Assembly: GCA_963711675.1 (NCBI GenBank)
Contig: CAVQFB010000001.1
Location: 153,525 to 217,524, forward strand
Reading direction: 5' to 3'
Source: CAVQFB01 sp963711675
Lineage (GTDB): Bacteria; Acidobacteriota; Terriglobia; Terriglobales; Acidobacteriaceae
Length of the DNA stretch: 64,000 nt
The notes beneath the pieces are model-generated. The model searched no databases. It saw only the letters and a program-made list of their open reading frames with translations, and was not told the DNA's origin. Below are positions 32,996 to 41,159 of the stretch, piece after piece. Each line of letters begins with the position of its first letter. Position 1 is the first letter of the stretch. Position numbers and translations under genes: made by a program.

Positions 32996-34422
32996 ACTCT
33001 CGCTTGCAACGAGTGCTGATCTTGAGCGCGGCGATTGCGGGACTTGTCGCGTTTGTTCATTTTGCCTACACACGACCGGGTTACTTCACCGATGCGACCT
33101 ACATAGCGGGGCTTCTGCTCCTGCAGGTCATCGCTGTGGGTGTATGGCACTACGAGAAAGTTTTCTTTGCTCTGCTTGTGTTCATGTTTGTGTGGGCCGG
33201 CACCGGCCTTCCATACGGAAGCGCTGCTACGTCGGCAAGGTGGCTGGTATTGGCGGTTGCTGCCTTTGCCGGATTGGTAAGATGGATGAAGAGCTATCGC
33301 CATCGCTTCGAAGTGTTCGACCTGGTGGCGCTGATCTGCGCGTCGACTGCGCTGGTTTCAGTCGTGGTCTCCACGCTCCCGCAGATGGCTCTGCTCAAGG
33401 CATTCAGTCTTTTCCTTCTCTTCCTGTACGGTGCCACGGGTGCCAGACTGGCTGCCTTGGGTCGGGAACAAACCTTCGTAAATGGCCTGGTGGGATGTTG
33501 CGAGTTAAGCGTTTACCTTACGGCGATTCTGTATTTTGTGTTTGGCTACCAGTTTTTTGGCAACAATAATTCTCTGGGTGCGGTCATGGGAGTCTTGGTT
33601 TCCCCGGTTCTGATTTGGGCCAGTGCGGTGGCCGGCCCCGGATTCCTGCGTCGACGGAGAATTCTGGCATTGTTCCTCAGCTGGGCCCTGCTCTATTTTT
33701 CACTTTCTCGTGCTGGAATCGTTGCGGCGGCATTCTCCTCTGCCATTCTCTGCATTGTTTCCAAGCGGCGGAACTTGCTGATGGGCGCCGGACTCGCATT
33801 GCTTCTACTCTTCGCTTCAGCCCAGGTGCTGCTGCCGGAAGGATCGGAAACATTTGTAACCACGGTCCAGTCTTCCGTCCTTTACAAGGGCAGGGAGCGA
33901 GAGGGAATCTTTGGGTCGCGCAAATCACCCTGGCAGAGAACCATGGCGGTCATCGATCAGCACCCCTGGTTTGGTAGTGGCTTCGGGACGAGCGATATCG
34001 GGACGAACGGGGGGAGTGTCAGTGCTTCATCGGTCGAGACCAATGAAGAAGCGGGACGAGAGCACGGCAGCAGTTACCTGGCTCTGGTGGAATGGGTCGG
34101 CCTTCTGGGCGTGCTTCCATTTGCGTTGCTGTTTGGGCTGTTGCTGCAGAGGATTGCCACGACCTTTGCGTGGCTATACCAGTCGGCGGACCTGAATCAC
34201 TGCGCGATTCCTCTGGCGTTGGTGTTGACCTCCGGACTGGTCCATGGCTTCTTTGAGGATTGGATCGTCGCAGTGGGATATTACCTGACGGTCTTGTTCT
34301 GGAGCTTTGCATTTATTTTTATGTGCGTTGCTCCACGCCGCTCGGCGCGAACCGTTCAGGCTAGGAGATTCTGGAGCGAGGGATTTGCCGCCTCTCCTGC
34401 AGTGGTGGCTCTTCGGCGATGA
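32992..34422 (+). CDS. Second O-antigen ligase/polymerase-like membrane protein
   Basis: 476 residues from ATG 32992, whose ATGA overlaps the previous stop. About eleven hydrophobic helices; the periplasmic loop has SPWQRTMAVIDQHPWFGSGF and EHGSSYLALVEWVGLLG, the Wzy_C-type motif. Embedded among GT4 genes, it is a good candidate for the Wzy polymerase of the Pse-containing repeat, leaving the gene at 3.9-5.2 kb as ligase or polymerase of another glycan. It overlaps the next GT4 by 4 nt. Confidence 0.83.
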   Translation: MNSRLQRVLILSAAIAGLVAFVHFAYTRPGYFTDATYIAGLLLLQVIAVGVWHYEKVFFALLVFMFVWAGTGLPYGSAATSARWLVLAVAAFAGLVRWMKSYRHRFEVFDLVALICASTALVSVVVSTLPQMALLKAFSLFLLFLYGATGARLAALGREQTFVNGLVGCCELSVYLTAILYFVFGYQFFGNNNSLGAVMGVLVSPVLIWASAVAGPGFLRRRRILALFLSWALLYFSLSRAGIVAAAFSSAILCIVSKRRNLLMGAGLALLLLFASAQVLLPEGSETFVTTVQSSVLYKGREREGIFGSRKSPWQRTMAVIDQHPWFGSGFGTSDIGTNGGSVSASSVETNEEAGREHGSSYLALVEWVGLLGVLPFALLFGLLLQRIATTFAWLYQSADLNHCAIPLALVLTSGLVHGFFEDWIVAVGYYLTVLFWSFAFIFMCVAPRRSARTVQARRFWSEGFAASPAVVALRR

Positions 34423-35609
34423 TGCACATCTTTGTTAATGCTTTGGCCGCAAGTGCCGGAGGTGGTCTGACTTATGTCCGGAATCTGGTGCAGCAGGTGG
34501 CTCGCCGGGACGACATAGAGGCAACCTTTCTGCTCTCCCGCGATCTTCGGCAAGAGCTCAGTTGCGCAGCCAATGTCAGCTTCATCGAGCGTCATGTGCC
34601 CGGTGTGGCATGGCGCTTCTGGCGAGAGCAGAGAGACATTCCACAACTGATCCGGGAAGCGGGAGCAACTGTCTTGCTCTCAACCGGAAATTTTGCCCTG
34701 TGGAACTCTCCTGTCCCGCAGATTCTGCTGAGCCGCAATGCTCTCTACACTTCCGAGGACTTCTCGCGCGATCTTCGGCGGCGCGGAGATTACCGCCTGT
34801 GGGTGGATAACCAGTTCAAAGCCATGGTCGCCCGACAATCCATTCAACGCGCGGAATGTACGGTTGCTCCTACGGAATCATTCGCCGCCCGTCTGCGTGA
34901 ATGGTCGGGGAGAAATGTGGTGTCGATCCATCACGGATTCGATCGTGAGGCGTTTGCCGGCGATGCGGGCCCCTTGCCCGAGCATTTGCGATCCAAACTT
35001 GCGTTTGCTGCGGGTAGTGTGAAGCTCCTGTTTGTGAGCCACTACAACTATTACCGCAACTTCGAGACTCTGCTTCGTGCGCTGGCCATGGTGAAGCGTC
35101 GAGTTTCGCCGCGGACGGTCAAGTTGATTCTCACCTGCCACCTTCAGTCGAACAGCAAAGCGAATGGCTACAGGACGGATCATGTTGCGTCTCTGGTCAG
35201 CGAGCTCGGCGTGGGAGCTGACATCATCGAGCTAGGCGCCGTCCCTTACCACCTGCTACACCATGTTTACCGGTCCTGCGATATCTACGTTACGCCTGCC
35301 TACGCCGAATCCTTCGGGCATCCGTTAGTCGAGGCGATGGCATCCGGGTTGCCCATTGTGGCGTCCGATCTGGCGGTTCATCGCGAAATATGCGGCGAAG
35401 CGGCAGTTTATTTCCCGCGATTCTCACCGCCGGAGTTGGCCGAGCGCGTCTCTGGGATCCTCGAAAATCCCACGGCAGCGGAGTCGATGAAGGAACAAGG
35501 GCTGGGACGGGTTCGCACCTTCAGTTGGAGCGATCATGTCGAAAATCTGTTGAGCCTTGCCAATAACCTAACTGGAAGCGCGGCTCGTATTCAGGCACCG
35601 GTCCACTGA
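34419..35609 (+). CDS. Glycosyltransferase family 4 (GT-B)
   Basis: A 396-residue GT. ALAASAGGGLTYVRNLVQQV (9-28) is the N-terminal glycine-rich loop of GT4 enzymes of the WbpY/mannosyltransferase kind, and YVTPAYAESFGHPLVEAMAS has the E-x7-E donor motif. Starts with a 4-nt overlap. It is the last gene of the plus-strand block and its 3' end overlaps the convergent GT87 gene by 42 nt. Confidence 0.88.
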   Translation: MMHIFVNALAASAGGGLTYVRNLVQQVARRDDIEATFLLSRDLRQELSCAANVSFIERHVPGVAWRFWREQRDIPQLIREAGATVLLSTGNFALWNSPVPQILLSRNALYTSEDFSRDLRRRGDYRLWVDNQFKAMVARQSIQRAECTVAPTESFAARLREWSGRNVVSIHHGFDREAFAGDAGPLPEHLRSKLAFAAGSVKLLFVSHYNYYRNFETLLRALAMVKRRVSPRTVKLILTCHLQSNSKANGYRTDHVASLVSELGVGADIIELGAVPYHLLHHVYRSCDIYVTPAYAESFGHPLVEAMASGLPIVASDLAVHREICGEAAVYFPRFSPPELAERVSGILENPTAAESMKEQGLGRVRTFSWSDHVENLLSLANNLTGSAARIQAPVH

Positions 35610-36929
35610 GAGTGCGCCTTTGCCCTGGCTTTCGCTGGCGATCGGCTCCTCTGTGGAGGCCATGGCGTAGAGCATGACCAAGCTCAGCAGGGAGAGGACC
35701 CATATCTGGTGCGTCATGACGAACCCATTCCACCACCAGCACTGAGAAATCGAATGAGAGATCAGTCCTGCCTCCACGAAATTCTCCAGGAGTAGTGGCC
35801 CGGGCAGCAGAAACGGCAAAGTGAGCAGCAATGCGATCCGGGCAGGAGTCCTGCGTGGGCCATCCCAGGCGTCCAGAGCCCAAGCGAATGTCAGCAAGAT
35901 GACTGCTGCGTCGTAGTGGCGGTGATAAGTCGGCAGAAGCAGCAAAATCAGAATTGTGCCCGCAGACAACGCGACCGGCAAACAGTTTCGTTTGGACGCG
36001 AAGTATAGCCACACAACGCCCATCGCTGCGGCAATCAGCCAAGCCGCCGCACCCGTGATCCGCCGGCTGGCGCCTAAGGCAGAAAGCAGGACTTGCAGGT
36101 TGACCATACTGAAACGTAGAACATTGGCTGAAGTGGGGTCATTCACTCCTCCGCTGGAGAACATCCCCCTGGACAAATCCACATAGCCGGCAAACCAGTC
36201 AGGATGGATCCATTCCATCCTCGCGATGGCGACTAATGCGATTGTCGCAATGCATGCCAGGCTCACGAGAACTGCTCGCCACCTGCGGGACACAGCAAGA
36301 AATAGCAGGAATCCTAAGCCGAGAGGTGGTTTCAAGCAGAGCGCAACACCGGTTAAGACTCCGCCCCAAGTGGGACGTTCCTGCTGCACCAGCCAAATCG
36401 CGATTATGCCGATGGCAACGGTCAGGATGGAAGGGTTGGCCGTAGCTAGCCCACTGTGGACGGGTGCGGAAGCTAGGGCCAGGGCAATGAACCACAGGCG
36501 CAAAGCGGCAGATCGATGAAGGCTTCCAAGCGATGCCAGGCAGGAGACTGCCAGCGCAAATGCGGCGATGGTTACGGCAGACCAGCTGAACAGCGCGGCG
36601 TGCCAAGGCAGAACTGCAAATGGTGCAAGGATCACGAACGTGGTCGGTGGATATGGCGATGGGAGCCCGTGTCTGGCGACCAGCGATCCGTCTGCGATGC
36701 CAGCCTGCAGGAAATCAGTCTCAGGACCTACAACCGGCCAGAATCGGAGCAGAGTGTACGGGGCATACGGATTCATTCCGTGCAGCCAACCACGAGACTG
36801 AGCGTACGGCGAGATGAAGTCGTTGAAGTCAGCGTGGCGAGCGAGTCGGAGAGGGCCTCGAACCATGAACGCCGTGGCGGCCGCACAAACGATGACGACC
36901 AGGAAAAGTTTGCGGCGCTCTGAACTCAT
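35568..36929 (-). CDS. GT87-type membrane glycosyltransferase (DUF2029, GT-C)
   Basis: A 453-residue protein with about ten hydrophobic helices. The first loop carries ARHADFNDFISPYAQSRGWL (about 29-48), the acidic motif of polyprenyl-phosphate mannosyltransferase-like GT87 proteins, followed by GMNPYAPY (about 51-58) and LPSPYPPT (about 90-97). It should act in the periplasm from a polyprenyl-P-sugar. It lies downstream of another GT-C gene on the minus strand, and its 3' end overlaps the convergent GT4 gene. Confidence 0.8.
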   Translation of the reverse strand: MSSERRKLFLVVIVCAAATAFMVRGPLRLARHADFNDFISPYAQSRGWLHGMNPYAPYTLLRFWPVVGPETDFLQAGIADGSLVARHGLPSPYPPTTFVILAPFAVLPWHAALFSWSAVTIAAFALAVSCLASLGSLHRSAALRLWFIALALASAPVHSGLATANPSILTVAIGIIAIWLVQQERPTWGGVLTGVALCLKPPLGLGFLLFLAVSRRWRAVLVSLACIATIALVAIARMEWIHPDWFAGYVDLSRGMFSSGGVNDPTSANVLRFSMVNLQVLLSALGASRRITGAAAWLIAAAMGVVWLYFASKRNCLPVALSAGTILILLLLPTYHRHYDAAVILLTFAWALDAWDGPRRTPARIALLLTLPFLLPGPLLLENFVEAGLISHSISQCWWWNGFVMTHQIWVLSLLSLVMLYAMASTEEPIASESQGKGALSVDRCLNTSRASS

Positions 36930-36986
36930 TCCCTCACCAGCATCGATTTTTCCTGAGCCGACTTGCCGTGACGATGCACCGGACCA

Positions 36987-38126
36987 TCATGGAATGGCGT
37001 GCAATAGCGCCGCGACGTTTCTTATTCCGATGGCAGATGCGGCGGCGAGAACGGGGCAGACTGTCGCGAGAGCCCAAAGGAGCCTTCTGTCCCTTGGCAA
37101 CCATGGCTTCAATGCCAGCAAGACAAACGGGACAATGGGAATAGCAAAGCGCGCGAAGTTGCCGCGTGCGAAATAAGGAGAGTTGTACGAGAAAAGCGAG
37201 AGCAGGTACAGGCCCGCAAATACGATCTCGGCTGGGTGCGAACGGGCGTATTCGCGAAAACTATGTGTCGACGCCATTGCGATCGTGCCAGCGATCACGA
37301 ACAGAATCCATCCGAACGTCAACAGCAGATTCGTCAGTGGCGAAGGGTAGAGAAGAGTGCCCTTGATGATTGCATAAAACGGAATTCCGAATAATCCAGG
37401 CGCGCTAGAGCCCGTGCCCCGGTAGCTGTGGACGGTTGCCAGAGGATCGCCAAACTCCAGAGTGAGAGGCAGTACGTACAGACACCCAACCAACACAGCA
37501 ATCAATGATGCGCTCACGAAACCGCGATAGTCGCGGCGCCGCAGCAACACGATGCCGATGCCCAAAAGAGCAAAGAATCCGAGCGGACGAACAACGGTCG
37601 CGACCGAAGCGAAGAGGGACGCCAGTACCCAGCGCTCTCTTCTGATCGCCAGGAACGAAGCAAACAACATGGCCACGAACAACGGCTCCGATCCCCCAAG
37701 GCACGACCGCTGTATCCAGTCGAAGTTGATGACCGCAAAAAGCGCCGCGATCCATCCGCCCCACAGACGATACGCCAGCATTACCGCGATCAAAAACGGA
37801 AAGAACGACAGCAAGAGCAGCGCCTGACGGTCTGATATCCGCGTGAGCAGCGAGGCTGCGGCCATCAAGTAGGGAAGACCCCAGAATTGCTTCACAACCA
37901 GCCCCTGAAAATTCCACCTGCGGATGGCGCCGGCAACATTCATATAGGCGGCGCTGTCCCCGAAGCGGTCGACCAGAGCGGGGAAGTTCGTCAAAGACAC
38001 GATGACGACCATGAACAAGAAGCAACTGAGAGCTGTCAGGAGTAATACAGTGCAAGCAGACGGCTCAGGCGCGTCGCTCGGCGAAAACTTCGCGATGATG
38101 GACGGTGTGCTGCGACCTTCCGGCAT
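36987..38126 (-). CDS. Polytopic GT-C-like membrane protein of unknown specificity
   Basis: 379 residues from the ATG at 38126, chosen because AAGGAA lies 9 nt upstream; a start at 38213 has no ribosome site and adds a polar stretch. About ten hydrophobic helices. The first external loop has LVDRFGDSAAYMNVAGAI with an Asp, as in GT39/GT-C enzymes, and FDWIQRSCLGGSEPLFVAML follows helix four. No better family can be named. Probably co-transcribed with the GT87 gene 57 nt downstream. Confidence 0.65.
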   Translation of the reverse strand: MPEGRSTPSIIAKFSPSDAPEPSACTVLLLTALSCFLFMVVIVSLTNFPALVDRFGDSAAYMNVAGAIRRWNFQGLVVKQFWGLPYLMAAASLLTRISDRQALLLLSFFPFLIAVMLAYRLWGGWIAALFAVINFDWIQRSCLGGSEPLFVAMLFASFLAIRRERWVLASLFASVATVVRPLGFFALLGIGIVLLRRRDYRGFVSASLIAVLVGCLYVLPLTLEFGDPLATVHSYRGTGSSAPGLFGIPFYAIIKGTLLYPSPLTNLLLTFGWILFVIAGTIAMASTHSFREYARSHPAEIVFAGLYLLSLFSYNSPYFARGNFARFAIPIVPFVLLALKPWLPRDRRLLWALATVCPVLAAASAIGIRNVAALLHAIP

Positions 38127-38254
38127 TCGAGCCAGTTCCTTCGCTCCACTGGAATGGATGGCTTTGAAAACGGATACTAGCACAGGCCCACGGGTATTCT
38201 GCCGAGCGCGCATTCACAAGAGCAACAGGCGTTCACAGCCGTTCGGGATAAGAT

Positions 38255-38264
38255 GAGTTAACTC
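38255..38264. promoter_or_regulatory. GAGTTAACTC palindrome in divergent promoter region
   Basis: A perfect 10-bp palindrome between the divergent GT-C and asnB-like genes, 22 nt before the GTG start of the latter, beside AT-rich TTATAG. It could be an operator for both directions. No factor can be named. Confidence 0.3.
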
Positions 38265-38286
38265 TTATAGAAACAGGCAAATTCCA

Positions 38287-40203
38287 GTGTGCGGCATCGT
38301 GGGCATCGCAACGCGTGGTTCTTCAGTTTCGGCAGAGATGCTGGTGCGTGCGACTGCGTCTCTTGCTCATCGCGGCCCCGATGACTCAGGAACCACGATC
38401 ATTCGCGAGGCAGTCCCGGAAGAGCTGGAAGTTGGGCTGGGTAATCGACGACTCGCGATTCTGGATCTTTCGCCCCTCGGTCACCAGCCCATGTGCGATC
38501 CAGCAACCGGGAATTGGATTGTCTTCAACGGCGAGATCTATAACTTCCGCGAAGTCCGCGCGAGACTGGAAAAAGAAGGACTAACGTTCGCGGGGAACTC
38601 CGATACCGAGGTTCTGCTCAAGGCATACCCACGTTGGGGCAAGACCTGCTTGCAGGAACTTCGCGGCATGTTCGCATTCGCGATATGGGATGCAAGCGAG
38701 CATGCGCTCTTCCTTGCGCGCGATCCCATGGGCGTCAAGCCGCTGTATTACTTCGCCTCAGACAAGCACTTTCTATTCGCCTCCGAAATGCGGACATTGC
38801 TGCAAACCGGATTAGTGCCGAGGTGTCTCGACCAGGCGGGCCTGTGGAACTACCTGACTTTTGGGTCGGTCTACGATCCAATTGCGCTGATCCAGGATGT
38901 GCGGGCCCTGCGGCCAGGGCACTACTTGACCTGGAAGCGAGGCGAGCTGCGCGAAGAGAAGTATTGGGACCTGGTGGACGATGATCGGGCAGACGCAGTC
39001 AGGGGAAGTGTGGCGCCCTCTCCACATGAAACAAATCATGCGGAAGACGGGCTTCGCGAAGAATTGCGTGAGGCGGTCCGTCTGCAACTAGTGAGCGATG
39101 TTCCTGTCGGGCTGTTTCTTTCTGGAGGGATCGATTCCAGTAGCCTGGCCGCAATTCTGAGTGGGGATGGTTACAAACTCAACACCTTCTCGGTGAGCTT
39201 CGGCGAGCCGGAGTTCAACGAATCTGAGTACTCCCGCACGATCGCAAAGGACTTTGTCACCGATCATCACGAGATTCTTGTTTCGCAGCAGGACGCTCTC
39301 GATGCTATCCCGAGTGCTCTCCGAGCGATGGATCAGCCGACCATGGACGGCGTGAACACATTCCTGATCTCGCGCCAGACTCGCGCGGCTGGGCTCAAGG
39401 TGGCGCTTTCGGGTCTTGGCGGTGACGAAGTGTTCGGGGGATATTCCAGTTTCCGCACCGTGCCGCAGCTGGAGCGGATATACGGCGCTTGCAATCGTAT
39501 GCCACGGTCTGCCCAACGATCGTTAGGCGACCTGTTCGCTCTGCTTGCTCCGTCGAGCGATCAGAACCGCAAGCTGGCAGCCCTCGTCGGCGAGAACGGA
39601 AATCTCCTTCATCCGTATTTTCTTTCGCGGATGTTATTCACGCCGCGCCTGCGGAGCGAACTGCTTTCTCGCATAAACAGCGAGACGAGAAGCCGTGCTG
39701 ACACTTGTCTTCGCGATGTGTTGCGCTGCTCAGCCTCGCTGGATCCGGTGAATCGGGTGTCTTATCTCGAGTCGCGCTGTTACCTGCTTAACACCTTACT
39801 GCGAGATGCCGACTCAATGAGCATGGCGCATGGCCTGGAAATTCGGGTTCCATTTCTCGATCACCGGCTTGCCAAGAAAGTTCTAGCATTGCCCGGCTCC
39901 CGAAAACTTGGCGGGCGAGTCCCGAAGCCACTGCTGGTGAGGGCAGTAGGCGATGGTCTTCCCGAAAAGATCGTTCGCCGTCGCAAGCGCGGCTTTACTC
40001 TGCCTTTCGAGCACTGGATGCGTGACGAATTGCGTCCCTTGATGGAAAACGCCCTGCATAACATTCCTGATGGGCCACTTGGAACCCTACTGAACACTGC
40101 TGCTATTCGGAATGTGTGGAATGATTTTCTGGGCGGGAGAACATCGTGGTCGCGGCCATGGTCACTTTTCGTTCTTCAGAGATGGTGTGAGCTGAATCTA
40201 TGA
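38287..40203 (+). CDS. asnB: AsnB-type glutamine amidotransferase (asparagine-synthase family)
   Basis: A 638-residue class-II amidotransferase with GTG start. After Met removal Cys2 of MCGIVGIATRG is the glutaminase nucleophile; HRGPDDSG (about 29-36) is the next motif. The synthetase half has the PP-loop LFLSGGIDSSS (277-287), then LGGDEVFGGYSSF and RVPFLDHRL. The family makes asparagine, but homologues inside EPS/O-antigen loci (WbpG/WbpS type) amidate uronic acids. Context with WbpA- and WbpP-like enzymes favours that role (inference). Followed by a GT2 gene with ATGA overlap. Confidence 0.9.
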   Translation: MCGIVGIATRGSSVSAEMLVRATASLAHRGPDDSGTTIIREAVPEELEVGLGNRRLAILDLSPLGHQPMCDPATGNWIVFNGEIYNFREVRARLEKEGLTFAGNSDTEVLLKAYPRWGKTCLQELRGMFAFAIWDASEHALFLARDPMGVKPLYYFASDKHFLFASEMRTLLQTGLVPRCLDQAGLWNYLTFGSVYDPIALIQDVRALRPGHYLTWKRGELREEKYWDLVDDDRADAVRGSVAPSPHETNHAEDGLREELREAVRLQLVSDVPVGLFLSGGIDSSSLAAILSGDGYKLNTFSVSFGEPEFNESEYSRTIAKDFVTDHHEILVSQQDALDAIPSALRAMDQPTMDGVNTFLISRQTRAAGLKVALSGLGGDEVFGGYSSFRTVPQLERIYGACNRMPRSAQRSLGDLFALLAPSSDQNRKLAALVGENGNLLHPYFLSRMLFTPRLRSELLSRINSETRSRADTCLRDVLRCSASLDPVNRVSYLESRCYLLNTLLRDADSMSMAHGLEIRVPFLDHRLAKKVLALPGSRKLGGRVPKPLLVRAVGDGLPEKIVRRRKRGFTLPFEHWMRDELRPLMENALHNIPDGPLGTLLNTAAIRNVWNDFLGGRTSWSRPWSLFVLQRWCELNL

Positions 40204-41114
40204 ATCCTGTAATCCAAGGGATTGAAGAGCTTGAATCAACGACGGGTTCGGTGGCCGTCAAGTTGCCGATCAGCGTCATTATCGCCACACGCAACGAGGC
40301 CCTGAATCTTCCCCGGTGCCTGGCATCGTTGCAGGATGTCGGTGAGGTCTATGTCATCGACTCTCAGAGTTCCGACGCCACTCCCGAGATTGCCCGCTCC
40401 CACGGCGCCAAGGTCGTACAGTTTCACTATCACGGGGGATGGCCCAAGAAGCGCCAGTGGGCGATGGACAAGCTGCCGCTGGCGTACCCATGGGTTCTAT
40501 TGCTCGACGCCGATGAAGCACTAACCCCGCAGCTTAAAGAAGAAATCAGGGCTGCGATTCGGCAGCCTTATATTGACGGGTACTACATTTCTCTTCAGAT
40601 GTTTTTCCTGGGACGCCAGTTACGGTACGGTGATGCAAACTTCTGGAAGTTGGTGTTGTTCCGTCGTGGCAAGGGGCAGTATGAGTGCCGGCTCAGCGAA
40701 CAGGACGCCTCGATGGCGGACATGGAGGTGCATGAGCACATCGAGGTGCGTGGTGAAACAGCAAAGTTGAAGAACCCGTTACTTCACTACAACGTAGATT
40801 CTCTCTCGCGCTACATCCAGAAGCACAACGAATACTCGAACTGGGAGGCAAAGGTACTGCGGCGGGCCGATGGCGACGACACGGGGCTGCAGCCCGCGTT
40901 GCTCGGAACTCAGGCGCAACGCCGTCGCTGGCTCAAGAAGAAGCTGTACGCGATTCCGGGATCTCCGATTCTGCTCTTTGCATACCGCTACTTTGTGCGC
41001 CTGGGATTTCTCGACGGCATTCCGGGGTTGATCTACTGCGGATTTCAGGCGATTCAGTTGTTCCACACGAAGGCAAAAATCTACGAATTGCGAGTATTAT
41101 GCCTGAAGGCCTGA
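40200..41114 (+). CDS. Glycosyltransferase family 2 (WaaE/KdtX-like)
   Basis: A 304-residue inverting GT-A enzyme. ISVIIATRNEALNLPRCLAS is the nucleotide-binding start; VLLLDADEALTPQLKEEI holds the DxD metal motif; the C-terminus GFLDGIPGLIYCGFQA matches the WaaE/KdtX subgroup, which adds a sugar to lipid-linked or core acceptors. It overlaps the amidotransferase gene by 4 nt. The donor is not determined. Confidence 0.88.
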   Translation: MNPVIQGIEELESTTGSVAVKLPISVIIATRNEALNLPRCLASLQDVGEVYVIDSQSSDATPEIARSHGAKVVQFHYHGGWPKKRQWAMDKLPLAYPWVLLLDADEALTPQLKEEIRAAIRQPYIDGYYISLQMFFLGRQLRYGDANFWKLVLFRRGKGQYECRLSEQDASMADMEVHEHIEVRGETAKLKNPLLHYNVDSLSRYIQKHNEYSNWEAKVLRRADGDDTGLQPALLGTQAQRRRWLKKKLYAIPGSPILLFAYRYFVRLGFLDGIPGLIYCGFQAIQLFHTKAKIYELRVLCLKA

Positions 41115-41159
41115 GGCCGCTGGAAAAATGAGCCTGCGCAAGAGGAAATCCCGCCGCGG

